DNA from: VAZQ01 sp963835165
Lineage (GTDB): Bacteria; Pseudomonadota; Alphaproteobacteria; Rhizobiales; Xanthobacteraceae
Length of the DNA stretch: 64,000 nucleotides
Direction of reading: 5' to 3'
Assembly (NCBI GenBank): GCA_963835165.1
Contig: CAWIGD010000057.1
Coordinates: 11,285-75,284, forward strand
Part shown: positions 21,265-31,906 of the stretch, piece after piece
Numbering within the stretch: position 1 is the first letter of the stretch
Layout: the number at the start of each line of letters is the position of its first letter
Program-made: the position numbers and the translations under genes
Notes under the pieces: generated by a model
What the model saw: the letters and a program-made list of their open reading frames with translations, nothing else
Told to the model about the DNA's origin: nothing
Databases searched by the model: none

Positions 21265-21732
21265 ATGATTGCGCGGTTCGCGATTGTGGTTGTGACGTTG
21301 CTCACGACCAGTTCGGCCTTCGCCGAAACACTCACCGCCGACGCGGCGCGCCGCTTCGTGTCGGGCAAGCTGTTCGCATTCAACTGTTTCGATGGCTCGC
21401 GCGGCGCCGGCCGGATCTACAGCGACGGCTCGGTCATCGGCAACATCCAGTTCCGCGGCGCGGGGCCGATGAAACAGGTATGGCTCCCGGCGGGAACGCT
21501 GAGGGTCCGGGGCGAGGCGGTGTGCGCGTCGCTCCAGGGCATCCCGTTCGAGCCGTGCTTCAATCTCGACAAGATGGACGACCGCAGCTTCCGCGGATCG
21601 GTGTCCGGCTTCGGCTTCGCCTATTGCGACTTCACCCGTCGCATGAGCGTTGCCGGCGTGAGCGGGCGCCGGCACTCGTCTCCACCGGCGCCGCACGACG
21701 CCACGGCTGACGCGGCGGGCGGGTCGAACTGA
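21265..21732 (+). CDS. Small secreted protein of unknown function
   Basis: 155 residues with a Sec signal peptide (MIARFAIVVVTLLTTSSAFA, cleavage before ETLT). The mature region has four cysteines (FNCFDGS, AVCASLQ, EPCFNL, YCDFTRR), suggesting disulfides and a periplasmic location. A Gly-rich region of the SRGAGRIYSDGSVIGNIQFRG kind follows the first cysteine. The C-terminal 25 residues are Ser/Pro/Ala-rich and probably disordered. GGGGAGGGG precedes the ATG. No function can be assigned; it resembles conserved hypothetical proteins of Rhizobiales. Confidence 0.7.
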   Translation: MIARFAIVVVTLLTTSSAFAETLTADAARRFVSGKLFAFNCFDGSRGAGRIYSDGSVIGNIQFRGAGPMKQVWLPAGTLRVRGEAVCASLQGIPFEPCFNLDKMDDRSFRGSVSGFGFAYCDFTRRMSVAGVSGRRHSSPPAPHDATADAAGGSN

Positions 21733-22739
21733 GCCTCCACTGACCGCGCCCGGCACGCGCGCGGAACGGGCGGCGCAGCCGAGGCCGGCCGCGAATTTTC
21801 AGCAGGCTTGCAGCGGCGCCTCGCCGCTAGATGATGACGTGCCAGTCCGACCCCGGGTTGAACGAGCCGGCGGCGTGGACCGACACGACATTGGTGCCGT
21901 CCATCAGCCAGATCGCAGGCGTGCCGTCCTGGCCCTGCCACAGAATGTCGGACTTGCCGTCGCCGTTGAAGTCGCCGGTGCCCTTGATCTCCCAGGTCGG
22001 TCCCGGATTGGAGCCGACGGCAGTGGCCGACACGACGGTGCTCCCATCCATCAGCCAGACCGCCGCGGTTCCATCCTTGCCCTGCCATACGAGGTCGGAC
22101 TTGCCGTCGCCGTTGAAGTCGCCGGTGCCTTTGATCTCCCAGTTCGGTCCCGGATTGGAGCCGACGGCACCGACAAACGTGGCATTGGTGCCGTCCATCA
22201 GCCACATCGCGGCAGTGCCGTTGTCGCCCTGCCAGATGATGTCGTCCTTGCCGTCGCCGTTGAAGTCGCCGGTGCCTTCGATGTGCCAGCTCGGCCCCGG
22301 GTTGAACGGGCCGACGGCGCCGACAAACGTCGTATTGGTGCCGTCCATCAGCCAGATCGCCGGCGTGCCGTCCTGGCCCTGCCACAGGATGTCGTCCTTG
22401 CCGTCGGCGTTGAAGTCGCCGATGCCCTCGATGTGCCAGGCCGGCCCCGGGTTGAACGGGCCGACGGCGCCGACCGACACGGCGTTGGGCCCGTCCATCA
22501 GCCACATCGAGGCAGTGCCGTTGTCGCCCTGCCAGATGATGTCGGACTTGCCGTCGCCGTTGAAGTCGCCGATGCCCTCGATGTGCCAGGCCGGCCCCGG
22601 GTTGAACGGACCGACGGCGCCGACAAAGGTGCTGCTGGTGCCGTCCAAGAGCCACACGGCGGCGGTGCCGTTGCTGCTCTGCCACAGAATGTCGGACTTG
22701 CTGTCGCTGCTGAAGTCATGCGACGCCGCGGCGTCGCTG

Positions 22740-24240
22740 GTGCCGAGGATGTTGATGGTCACCGAGGAGGGCGTGCCGTCGGCGCTGGCGACCGGGAAGA
22801 TGTCGGTGTAGGTCGTGCCGGCCACGAACTCGTTATGGGCGGAGCTTGCGGTGTAGGTCCAGGCGCCGGCGCTGTCGATGGCGAAGGTGCCGTAGCTGCC
22901 GGCGGTGCCGGCCTGCGCCACGAAGGTGGCCGGACTGTCGGCGTCGCTGATGGTGAGCGTGCCGGAGTCGGAGATGTCGGCCGCCGTATTGGTCTCGGTC
23001 AGGTTGCGGACGTCGGTGGAGAGCACCGCCGCGTCGTTGGTGCCGGCGATGTTGATGGTGACCGAGGTAGGCGTGCCGTCGGCGCTGGCGACCTGGAAGG
23101 TGTCGGTGTAGGTGGTGCCGGCCACGAACGCGTCGTGCGCGGAGCTTGCGGTGTAGGTCCAGGCGCCGGCGCTGGTGATGGCGAAGGTGCCGTAGAGGCC
23201 GACGGTGCCGGCCTGCGCCACGAAGGTGGCGGGGCTGTCGGCGTCGCTGATGGTGAGCATGCCGGAGGCGGAGATGTCGGCCGCCGCGTTGGTCTCGGTC
23301 AGGTTGCTGACGTCGGTGGAGAGCACCGCGGCGTCGTTGGTGCCGAGGATGTTGATGGTGACCGAGGTGGGCGTGCCGTCGGCGCTGGCGACCTGGAAGG
23401 TGTCGGTGTAGGTGGTGCCGGCGGCGAACTCGTTGTGCGCGGAGCTTGCGGTGTAGGTCCAGGCGCCGGCGCTGGTGATGGCGAAGGTGCCGTAGCTGCC
23501 GAGGGTGCCGGCCTGCGCCACGAAGGTGGCGGGACTGTCGGCGTCGCTGATGGTGAGCGTGCCGGAGTCGGAGATGTCGGCCGCCGCGTTGGTCTCGGTC
23601 AGGTTGCGGACGTCGGGGGAGAGCACCGCCGCGTGTGCAGGCTCGTTGGTGCCGAGGATGTTGATGGTGACCGAGGTGGGCGTGCCGTCGGCGCTGGCGA
23701 CCGGGAAAGTGTCGGTGTAGGTGGAGCCGGCGGCGAACTCGTTGTGCGCGGAGCTTGCGGTGTAGGTCCAGGCGCCGGCGCTGTCGATGGCGAAGGTGCC
23801 GTAGCTGCCGACGGTGCCGGCCTGCGCCACGAAGGTGGCAGGACTGTCGGCGTCGCTGACGGTGAGCGTGCCGGAGCTGGCGAGGGCCGCGTTGGTCTCG
23901 GTCAGATCGCGGACGTCGGGGAGAGCACCGCGGCGTCGTTGGTGCCGAGGATGTTGATGGTGACCGAGGTAGGCGTGCCGTCGGCGCTGGCGACCGGGAA
24001 GGTGTCGGTGTAGGTGGTGCCGGCCACGAACTCGTTGTGCGCGGAGCTTGCGGTGTAGGTCCAGGCGCCGGCGCTGGCGATGGCGAAGGTGCCGTAGCTG
24101 CCGGCGGTGCCGGCCTGCGCCACGAAGGTGGCGGGACTGTCGGCGTCGCTGATGGTGAGCGTGCCGGAGCTGGAGATGTCGGCCGCCGCGTTGGTCTCGG
24201 TCAGGTTGCGGACGTCGGCGGAGAGCGCCGCGGCGTCGTT
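22740..24240 (-). repeat. Five tandem VCBS domains, about 300-bp period
   Basis: The stretch coding AGAWTYTASSAHNEF recurs at about 22850, 23150, 23450, 23758 and 24053 (plus-strand positions), and once more alone at 25573. Units are over 90% alike by eye. VCBS domains are found in large bacterial adhesins. Confidence 0.85.
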
Positions 24241-24255
24241 CTGCGCCGTCACGTT

Positions 24256-24990
24256 CACCACCAGCGCAAAGCCCGCGCCGGTGTTCTCGAAATAGCGCAG
24301 CGTGCCGTCGCTTTCCCCGACGACGGCGTCGAGGTCGCCGTCGCCGTCGAGGTCGGCGAAGCTGGGCGTGCTGAAGTACCCCACATCGACGCCGTCGAAC
24401 GGATTGGCGGCGCCGGTGCGCGCGGTGAAGGCCGGCGCAATGGCCGTGCCGGTGTTCTCGAAATAGCGCAGGGTGCCGTCGATCATTCCCCGACGACGGC
24501 GTCGAGGTCGCCGTCGCCGTCGAGGTCGGCGAAGCTGGGCGTGCTGACGCTCCCCCACATCGACGCCGTTGAACGGATTGGCGGCGCCGGTGCGCTCGGC
24601 GAAGGCCGGCGCGGTGGCCGTGCCGGTGTTCTCGAAATAGTGCAGGGTGCCGTCGACTTCCCCGACGACGGCGTCGAGGTCGCCGTCGCCGTCGAGGTCG
24701 GCGAAGCTGGGCGCGCTGTAGCCCGCCACATCGACGCCGTTGAACGGATTGGCGGCGCCGGTGCGCGCGGTGAAGGCCGGCGCGATGGCCGAGCCGGTGT
24801 TCTCGAAATAGCGCAGGGTGCCGTAGCGCTGCCCCGACGACGGCGTCGAGGTCGCCGTCGCCGTCGAGGTCGGCGAAGCTCGGCGTGTCTGAAGTCCCCA
24901 CATGACGCCGTTGAGCGGATTGGCGGCGCCGGTGCCGCGGTGAAGGCCGGCGCGATGGCCGAGCCGGTCCCACATCGAAGCTGCGCCATT
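24256..24990 (-). repeat. Second block of four FG-GAP repeats
   Basis: Cores at about 24320, 24492, 24665 and 24837, period about 172 bases. They are the same in sequence as the ten-unit block and separated from it by a VCBS domain and a LENT-type domain. The block plus the LENT domain appears to be an internal duplication of the gene's N-terminal half. Confidence 0.8.
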
Positions 24991-25811
24991 GAACGGATTG
25001 GCGGCGCCGGTCTGCTCCGCGAACGCGAGCGGCGCGATGGCGGCGAAGCCGGCGGCGTCGGTGACCTTGAGCTCGAGGCCGCGGCTCGCGATCGGCGTGT
25101 CCGACGAATTGGCGTAGGTCAGGTTCTCGATCAGCGCCTCGATCGCTGCCGCCGTCGCCGCCGCGTTGAAGGTGACGGTCAGCGCGCTGCCGGCGCCGCC
25201 CGCGAAGCTGCCGATGACGCTGCCGCCGAAGCTGACGTTGCCGCCGGAGACGCCGATCTGCCCGGCGCCGGTGCCCTGGTTGCGGATCGCGACCGTGTCC
25301 TGCGCCAGCAGGCCCGCGACCGTCAGCGTGCCGCCGTCGAAGTTGTTGTCGAGGTCGGTGAAGGTGACGTCCGCATCGATGATCTGTGCGGCGGCATTGA
25401 CCGTGTTCTCGAGAAACGTGACCGGCGTGGTGAGGCCGGTCAGCACCGCGGCATCGTTGCTGCCGAGGATGTTGATGGTCACCGAGGTAAGGGTGCCGTC
25501 GGCGCTCGCGACCGGGAAGGTGTCGGTGTAGGTGGTGCCGGCCGCGAACTCGTTGTGGGCGGAGCTTGCGGTGTAGGTCCAGGCGCCGGCGCTGGCGATG
25601 GCGAAGGTGCCGTAGCTGCCGATGGTGCCGGCCTGCGCCACGAAGCTGGCAGGACTGTCGGGGTCGCTGATGGTGAGCGTGCCGGAGCTGGAGATGGCGG
25701 CGGCCGCGTCGGTCTCGGTCAGATTGCGGACGTCGGCGGAGAGCGTGGCGGCGTCGTTCTGCGCCGTCACGTTGACCACCAGCGTGAAGCCCGCGCCGGT
25801 GTTGCGTGAAA

Positions 25812-27440
25812 TAGTTCAGGGTGCCGTCGTTTGCCCCGACGACGGCGTCGAGGTCGCCGTCGCCGTCGAGGTCGGCGAAGCTGGGCGCGCTGGAGCCGCC
25901 CACATCGACGCCGTTGAACGGATTGGCGGCGCCGGTGCGCGCGGTGAAGGCCGGCGCGATGGCCGAGCCGGTGTTCTCGAAATAGCGCAGGGTGCCGTCG
26001 TATTGCCCCGACGACGGCGTCGAGGTCGCCGTCGCCGTCGAGGTCGGCGAAGCTCGGCGCGCTGCTGAACCCCACGTTGACGCCGTTGAACGGATTGGCG
26101 GCACCGGTCTGCTCGGTGAAGGCCGGCGCGATGGCCGAGCCGGTGTTCTCGAAATAGCGCAGGGTGCCGTAGTTTGACCCCGACGACGGCGTCGAGGTCG
26201 CCGTCGCCGTCGAGGTCGGCGAAGCTCGGCGCGCTGAGGTATCCCGCATCGACGCCGTTGAACGGATTGGCGGCGCCGGTGCGCTCGGTGAAGGCCGGCG
26301 CGATGGCCGAGCCGGTGTTCTCGAAATAGTGCAGGGTGCCCAAGTATTCCCCGACGACGGCGTCGAGGTCGCCGTCGCCGTCGAGGTCGGCGAAGCTGGG
26401 CGTGCCGTAGAACCCCACATCGACGCCGTCGAACGGATTGGCGGCGCCGGTGCGCTCGGTGAAGACCGGCGCGACTGGCGGTGCCGGTGTTCTCGAAATA
26501 GTTCAGGGTGCCGTCGTTTTCCCCGACGACGGCGTCGAGGTCGCCGTCGCCGTCGAGGTCGGCGAAGCTCGGCGCGCTGAAGGCCCCTACATCGACGGTG
26601 TTGAACGGATTGGCGGCGCCGGTCTGCTCGGCGAAATCCGGCGCCGGCGGCGTGGTGTTGAGGAAATAGTGCAGGGTGCCGTCGTTTGCCCCGACGACGG
26701 CGTCGAGCTCGCCGTCGCCGTCGAGGTCGGCGAAGCTGGGCGTGCTCGTCGAGTCCCCACATCGACGCCGTTGAACGGATTGGCGGCGCCGGTGCGCTCG
26801 GTGAAGGCCGGCGCAATGGCCGTGCCGGTGTTCTCGAAATAGTGCAGGGTGCCGTAGCGCTCCCCGACGACGGCGTCGAGGTCGCCGTCGCCGTCGAGGT
26901 CGGCGAAGCTCGGCGTGCTGTCGTCCCCCACATCGACGCCGTTGAACGGATTGGCGGCGCCGGTGCGCTCGGTGAAGGCCGGCGCGGTGGCCGAGCCGGT
27001 GTTCTCGAAATAGCGCAGGGTGCCGTCGATTGCCCCGACGACGGCGTCGAGGTCGCCGTCGCCGTCGAGATCGGCGAAGCTCGGCGCGCTGAAGATCCCC
27101 ACAGTCGACGCCGTTGAACGGATTGGCGGCGCCGGTGCGCGCGGTGAAGGCCGGCGCGGTGGCCGAGCCGGTGTTCTCGAAATAGTGCAGGGTGCCGCGT
27201 CCCCGACGACGGCGTCGAGGTCGCCGTCGCCGTCGAGGTCGGCGAAGCTCGGCGCGCTGGCCCACATCGACGCCGTTGAACGGATGGCGGCGCCGGTGCG
27301 CGCGGTGAAGGCCGGCGCGATGGCCGAGCCGGTGTTCTCGAAATAGTTCAGGTGCCGTTGTTCCCGACGACGGCGTCGAGGTCGCCGTCGCCGTCGAGGT
27401 CGGCGAAGCTGGCGTGCTGGACCCCACATCGACGCCGTTG
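25812..27440 (-). repeat. Ten FG-GAP repeats, about 171-bp period
   Basis: The conserved core (plus strand ACGACGGCGTCGAGGTCGCC, coding DGDGDLDAVVG) recurs at about 25840, 26011, 26182, 26353, 26525, 26695, 26871, 27042, 27208 and 27370. The spacing shrinks or grows by one to nine bases, which is what breaks the frame. Each unit encodes a calcium-binding beta-propeller-like blade. Confidence 0.85.
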
Positions 27441-27909
27441 AACGGATTGGCGGCGCCGGTCTGCTCCGCGAGCGGCGCGAGTGGCGGCGAAGCCGGCGGC
27501 GTCGGTGACCTTGAGCTCGAGGCTGCGGCTCGCGGCCGGCGCGTCGGAGGAATTGGCGTAGGTCAGGTTCTCGATCAGCGCCTCGATCCCCGCCGCCGTC
27601 GCCGCCGCGTTGAAGGTGACGGTCAGCGTGCTGCCGGCGCCGCCCGCGAAGCTGCCGATGACGCTGCCGCCGAAGCTGACGTTGCCGCCGGAGACGCCGA
27701 TCTCGCCCGGCGCCGGTGCCCTGGTTGCGGATCGCGACCGTGTCCTGCGCCAGCAGGCCCGCGACCGTCAGCGTGCCGCCGTCGAAGTTATTGTCGGGGT
27801 CGGTGAAGGTGACGTCCGCAGCGATGATCTGCGGGGCGGCGTTGACCGTGTTCTCGAGAAACGTGACCGGCGTGGTGAGGCCGGTCAGGGTGGGAACCGA
27901 GTTCGCCAT

Positions 27910-28438
27910 CTGCTGGTTCTCCGCGTCGCGAGGGGGCAAAAGCCGTCGTGTGAGCTCCGCCCACCACCACCACGGAGCCCGCATCGGTCGTCACGGGGAA
28001 TGCCGGTGTTTCCCCCTTCGCTTCGCAGGCAGATCGTTGGCGACCTGGGCGCTGGCATAGCCGAGCGCGGCATTGTTCGAGGCCGACGAGTTGCGGCACG
28101 GCCTAGATGTCGCTTGCAGAATGCTTCGATCGACGGCCGAGTTTGAGCACGAGACCAGAGCTGCGAGCCAATGCCGATTACCTATGGCGTTCATAGCGAG
28201 AGGGCATTGGAGCGCCCCGGGACCCAGAGGCCATTCTCCGGGGCGGGGGCGCCGGCCGAGAGTCGAACACATCCGGTGCAACGAACCGCTGCAATCTACA
28301 TTCGAGCCCAGCGTATTGAATTGAATCGTCGTGTTTACTCGGCAATAGAGTGAGTATAGGTCGGGCCCGGGTTGTGGCGGTGACGTGCTTGGCGCACACC
28401 GCCGACCTGCGACCGGCCGCTGCAGAAAGGATCGTGCG
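27910..28438. other. Intergenic region between divergent surface-protein and TIGR03032-like genes
   Basis: About 530 bases with lower GC in the middle (28290-28370). It must contain promoters for both directions, but I cannot point to convincing -35/-10 pairs. Short open frames here have no recognisable homology and no good ribosome-binding site. Confidence 0.4.
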
Positions 28439-29505
28439 ATGACCGAAGTTCCACCGCGGAGGTGCGCGACAAGGGACCGCTGCTGCTGCTGTCGCAGCGT
28501 TTCGCGGCATGGCTCGCGGCAGCGGATGTCTGCCTCGCGCTCACCACCTACCAGGCGGGGCGGCTGTTCTTCATCGGCCGCAAGGACGACGGCGGCATTC
28601 GCGCGCACGAGCGCATCATCGAGCAGTGCCAGGGGCTATGGACCGACGGGCAGACGCTGTGGACCAGCGCGCTCTACATGCTGTGGCGGTTCGAGAACGT
28701 GCTCGCCGCCGGCGAGACCACGCCGCAGGGCGCGGAGCGCAAGTTCGTGCCGCGCGAGGGCCGCGTCACCGGCCGCACCGACATCCACGACATCGGCATG
28801 GGCGAGATCGACGGCGTGCGCGCGCCGGTGTTCGTCAACACGCTGTTCTCCTGTCTCGCCACGGTGAGCGATCAGGCGAGCTTCCGGCCGCTGTGGCGGC
28901 CCAAGTTCATCAGCGCGCTGGCGCCCGAGGACCGCTGCCATCTCAACGGCCTCGCCATGGACGGCGCGCGCCCCGCCTATGTCAGCGCGGTGAGCCGCTC
29001 CGACGTCGCCGACGGCTGGCGCGAGCGGCGCCAGGACGGCGGCGTCGTCATCGACGTGGCGAGCGGCGAGATCGTGGCGAGCGGCCTGTCGATGCCGCAC
29101 TCGCCGCGGCTCTACGACGGGAGGCTGTGGCTGCTCAACTCCGGCACCGGCGAGTTCGGCACCGTCGATCGGGCGAGCGGCGCGTTCACGCCGGTCGCGT
29201 TCTGCCCCGGCTATGCGCGCGGGCTCGCCTTCGCCGGCCGCCACGCGGTGATCGGGCTGTCGCGGCCGCGCCGCAACCGCACCTTCGAGGGCCTCGCCCT
29301 CGACGAGCGGCTCTCCGCCAAGGACGCGGTCGCCCGCTGCGGGCTGCAGGTGGTCGACATCGATACCGGCAACGCCGTCGAGTGGCTGCGCTACGAGCAC
29401 ACCATCGAGGAGCTCTACGACGTGGCGGTCATCCCCGGCGTGCGGCAGGCGGAGGCGGTCGGCTTCCGCGCCGACGACATCCAGCGGGAGATCGTTCCCG
29501 GCTGA
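28439..29505 (+). CDS. TIGR03032-family protein (beta-propeller-like), start region frameshifted
   Basis: About 350 residues. The body, in the frame starting GTG 28462, has FAAWLAAADVCLALTTYQAG, RLFFIGRKDDGG, DIHDIGMGEIDG and SPRLYDGRLWLLNSGTGEFG. These are signatures of the TIGR03032 family of uncharacterised proteins, predicted to fold as a beta-propeller. GTG 28462 has a purine stretch too close to serve as a ribosome-binding site. ATG 28439 has AGAAAGGA at good spacing but is in another frame, so one base appears lost between 28439 and 28462. Location is probably cytoplasmic (no signal). It sits between two calcium-binding surface-protein genes, which may be meaningful; function unknown. 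Confidence 0.8.
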
Positions 29506-29569
29506 CGCGCGCGAGCTGTAGCGCATCTCCCGGAAAAGTTGGACAGCCACAGAAGGGGTCGATCTGAGC

Positions 29570-30349
29570 ATGACATCCACGGCCAGGAAAATACTCGTGA
29601 TGGGGCTCCCAGGTGCCGGCAAGACCACGCTGGCCAAGGCACTCGCGCCACGGCTGAACGCGGTCCATTTCAACGCCGACGACGTACGCGCGAACATCAA
29701 CAAGGACTTGGGTTTCGGCCACCCGGATCGCATCGAGCACGCGCGACGGATGGGATGGCTCTGCGACCGCGTGGTCGACAGCGGGACCTACGCCATCGCC
29801 GATTTCATTTGCCCCACGGATGAAACTCGTGCTGCCTTCGGCGACGCCTTCGTCGTTTGGCTCAATCGCATCGACACCAGTCGCTTCCCGGATACCGATG
29901 CCATGTTCCAGGCGCCATCGCGCTACGACATATGCGTCACGGCGGACGGCTCGCCCATCTATTGGGCCGAGAAGGTCTGCGACAAGCTCCTGGCCAAGTT
30001 CGACCCGAAGAAGCCGACGGCCCTGTTTCTCGGCCGCTACCAGCCGTTCCACGACGGCCATCGCAAGCTCATCGAGGAAGGATTGCGGCGGGTGGGGCAG
30101 GTCTGCATCGCCGTACGCGACACTCACGACATCGACGAGAAGAACCCGCTCGATTTCTACGCCGTCAAGGCTCAGATCGAGTCCGCGCTGTGGGAGCACC
30201 GCGGACGCATTCTCGTGGTTTCCGTGCCGAACATCACCAACGTGTTCTACGGCCGCGACGTGGGCTACGTGGTCGAACGGTTGACGTTGGACGAGGCCAC
30301 GGAATCGATCTCGGCCACGAAGATTCGCCGGGAGTTGACCGGCAGGTAG
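29570..30349 (+). CDS. APS-kinase-like P-loop domain fused to an adenylyl/cytidylyltransferase domain
   Basis: 259 residues in two domains. Residues 1 to about 150 resemble CysC-type kinases: Walker A GLPGAGKT (residues 12-19), FNADDVRANINKDLGFGHPDR and an IADFICPTDETRAAF stretch like the ISPHRAER region. Residues about 155-259 are a HIGH-superfamily nucleotidyltransferase: FLGRYQPFHDGHRKLIEEG (the HDGH form of HxGH) and ESISATKIRREL (the ISxTxIR motif), as in NMN adenylyltransferases. The pair could phosphorylate a small molecule and then transfer a nucleotide to it; the substrate is unknown. The gene follows the TIGR03032-like gene by 64 bases in the same direction. True APS reduction is unlikely, as no sulfate genes are near. 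Confidence 0.82.
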   Translation: MTSTARKILVMGLPGAGKTTLAKALAPRLNAVHFNADDVRANINKDLGFGHPDRIEHARRMGWLCDRVVDSGTYAIADFICPTDETRAAFGDAFVVWLNRIDTSRFPDTDAMFQAPSRYDICVTADGSPIYWAEKVCDKLLAKFDPKKPTALFLGRYQPFHDGHRKLIEEGLRRVGQVCIAVRDTHDIDEKNPLDFYAVKAQIESALWEHRGRILVVSVPNITNVFYGRDVGYVVERLTLDEATESISATKIRRELTGR

Positions 30350-30444
30350 GCGCACTTGCGGATCCCATGGACAAGGGTTCTTCTCGGCCTTGTCCCGACG
30401 CTTTTTTTTGAGCGTCCTGTTGTTTGGCAGGGAGAGAGGCGACC

Positions 30445-31419
30445 ATGGATTCGAGCAGCAGACGTCGTTTTCTCGGCGCGGCCGCAGGTGCGGCGGCGCT
30501 GTCCGTCGTCGGACGTCGTCCGGGCTTCGCGCAGGAGTTTCCCGCCCGCGGGATCTTGGTGATCGTGCCCTATGCCGCAGGCGGCGGCAGCGACGTTTCG
30601 GCGCGACTTCTTGCCAGGGATCTCGAACCCATCCTCGGCAAGTCCGTGACCGTCGAGAATCGCGCCGGCGGCGGTGGCTGGATCGGTTGGGGCTCGCTCG
30701 CCGCGTCGAAGGCCGACGGCTACACCATCGGCTACATCAACGCGCCGAGCATGTTCGCCGGCTATCTCGATAAAGCGCAGGGTGGTGCGCGCAAGGAGAA
30801 CCTGGAGAGCTTCACGCCACTGATCAATCACGTCGTCGATCCCAATCTCTGGGCGGTGCGGCCCGACAGCAAGTTCAAGACCGTGAAGGACGTCATCGAC
30901 GAGGCCAAGCGCCGCCCAGATACGGTCACGCTCAACGGCGGCGGCCATGGCACCGACGATCACGTCGCGGCGCTGGGCATCGGCGCCAACAACGGAACCG
31001 GCTTCCAGATGGTGCATTTCCGCGGCACGCCGGAAGGCAAGACCCAGGTGCTGGCCGGCAACATCGAAGTGCTCGCCTGCAACGTCAGCGAGGTCGCCGA
31101 GGACATCAAGGCTGGTCAGTTCCGCATCCTCGGCGTGATGTCAGCCGAGCGGTCGCCGTTCATTCCCAACGGTCCGACCTTCCGCGAGCAGGGCTTCAAC
31201 GAGGTGTGGGCGGTGTCGCGCGGTATCGCGGCGCCGGCCGGCTTGCCGAAGGACGTCGAGACCGCTCTGACCGGCTACCTGGAGAAGACCATCAACTCGA
31301 AGGAGCACAGGTCCAAGGCCGAGGCGCTGGCGCTCGACCCGCAGATCATCAAGGGCGAGGACTACCGCAAGTTCCTCAAGGACAACGAGCAAGCCACCAA
31401 GAAGCTGATGAACTGGTGA
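30445..31419 (+). CDS. Bug-family (TctC-like) periplasmic substrate-binding protein, Tat-exported
   Basis: 324 residues from ATG 30445, preceded by GGGAGAGAGG. The leader SSRRRFLGAAAGAAALSVVG is a twin-arginine signal with cleavage near GFAQ. The mature protein opens with FPARGILVIVPYAAGGGSDV, typical of Bug receptors of tripartite tricarboxylate transporters. It also has VENRAGGGGWIGWGSLAASKADGYT and the conserved GTPEG/QVLAGNIEVL region. Such proteins bind carboxylates or aromatic acids. No tctA/tctB permease genes are adjacent, so this is an orphan receptor, as is common in Bradyrhizobium and Bordetella-like genomes. Confidence 0.92.
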   Translation: MDSSSRRRFLGAAAGAAALSVVGRRPGFAQEFPARGILVIVPYAAGGGSDVSARLLARDLEPILGKSVTVENRAGGGGWIGWGSLAASKADGYTIGYINAPSMFAGYLDKAQGGARKENLESFTPLINHVVDPNLWAVRPDSKFKTVKDVIDEAKRRPDTVTLNGGGHGTDDHVAALGIGANNGTGFQMVHFRGTPEGKTQVLAGNIEVLACNVSEVAEDIKAGQFRILGVMSAERSPFIPNGPTFREQGFNEVWAVSRGIAAPAGLPKDVETALTGYLEKTINSKEHRSKAEALALDPQIIKGEDYRKFLKDNEQATKKLMNW

Positions 31420-31906
31420 TCGGCCAGAAGGCGTTTAGGTGCTCCTTACACACCATGCCCCGACCGGAGGTTAGCTCAGCACGAGTTTGGTGTCCTTCGA
31501 TTCCGAAGTTCGCAAACGAGCGGCCGGATTTTCGCCGACGAATGTCGGTCGAGGAGTTGATTGCGGCGCTCGAAGCTGCGTCGAAGCGCGGCGCGGCACA
31601 TAGCACCCGGCTATCGGATCGATAGCCAATCGATATTTTCGCAATTCCTCCGATCCCTGTTCAATGCCGGCGCATGCTGCGAGCGGCACGCGCCGCTCTT
31701 GAGGTCCCTTGGCGTTTTCCTCATTAGGACAAGGCAGGGTTACGGAGGTGTGATCCGCAATGCCCGGCCTTGCAGCCTCTCGAAGATAGGCCCTCGAGCA
31801 AGCTTATCGCCGACCGCCGGCACGCGGCCGTGCCATCGATTGCGACCTTTGGAAAGGTCACGAGCAACAATCGCGCCACCGAGGTGGCTACGGGCAGGAG
31901 ATTGAC
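31420..31906. other. Intergenic region with repeat half-element and gene scar
   Basis: No intact gene. It holds a half palindromic element (31490-31513) and directly after it a 68-base copy (31524-31591) of the 3' end of the peroxiredoxin-like gene at 35334. The remainder up to the DUF11 gene has no clear gene; GGGCAGGAG before 31907 is a good ribosome-binding site. Confidence 0.6.
31524..31591 (+). pseudogene. Fragment of the peroxiredoxin-like gene 3' end
   Basis: CCGGATTTTCGCCGACGAAT and the 48 bases following are identical to 35976-36043 except for one C/T difference. In the intact gene they code for DPDFRRRMSVEELIAALEAA. Here they lack any upstream coding part. This is a duplication scar, recent judging by 67/68 identity. 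Confidence 0.85.

Larger units (their letters stand above)
21827..27909 (-). pseudogene. Giant VCBS/FG-GAP surface protein gene with many frameshifts
   Basis: Starts at ATG 27909 (GGAG upstream) with MANSVPTLTGLTTPVTFLEN and ends at 21827; about 2,000 residues if read through. Order: a LENT-type domain (VTFTDPDNNFDGGTLTVAG) at 27480-27900; about ten FG-GAP units (SFADLDGDGDLDAVVG ... LRYFENTG) at 25.8-27.4 kb; one VCBS domain; a second LENT domain at 25.0-25.5 kb; four FG-GAP units; five tandem VCBS domains (TETNAAADISDSGTLTISDA...); six WLMDG-type repeats. The DxDGDGxxD loops bind calcium. No signal peptide, so type I secretion is plausible (inference). The frame changes more than ten times, mostly at variable linkers between FG-GAP units. 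Only the stretch from about 23930 to the stop is open for long. Confidence 0.85.

Noticed and set aside
21839..25809. Long plus-strand frames opposite the VCBS/FG-GAP gene
   Set aside because: Periodic Gly/Val/Ala-rich repeats arise from antisense reading of the repeat units. The minus strand shows real domain motifs.
21839..27430. CRISPR array
   Set aside because: Regular repeats of 150-300 bases are protein-coding domain repeats. Units are far too long, and there are no unique spacers or cas genes.
28011..28440. Riboswitch or structured RNA upstream of the TIGR03032-like gene
   Set aside because: No match to any conserved riboswitch core could be recognised by eye.
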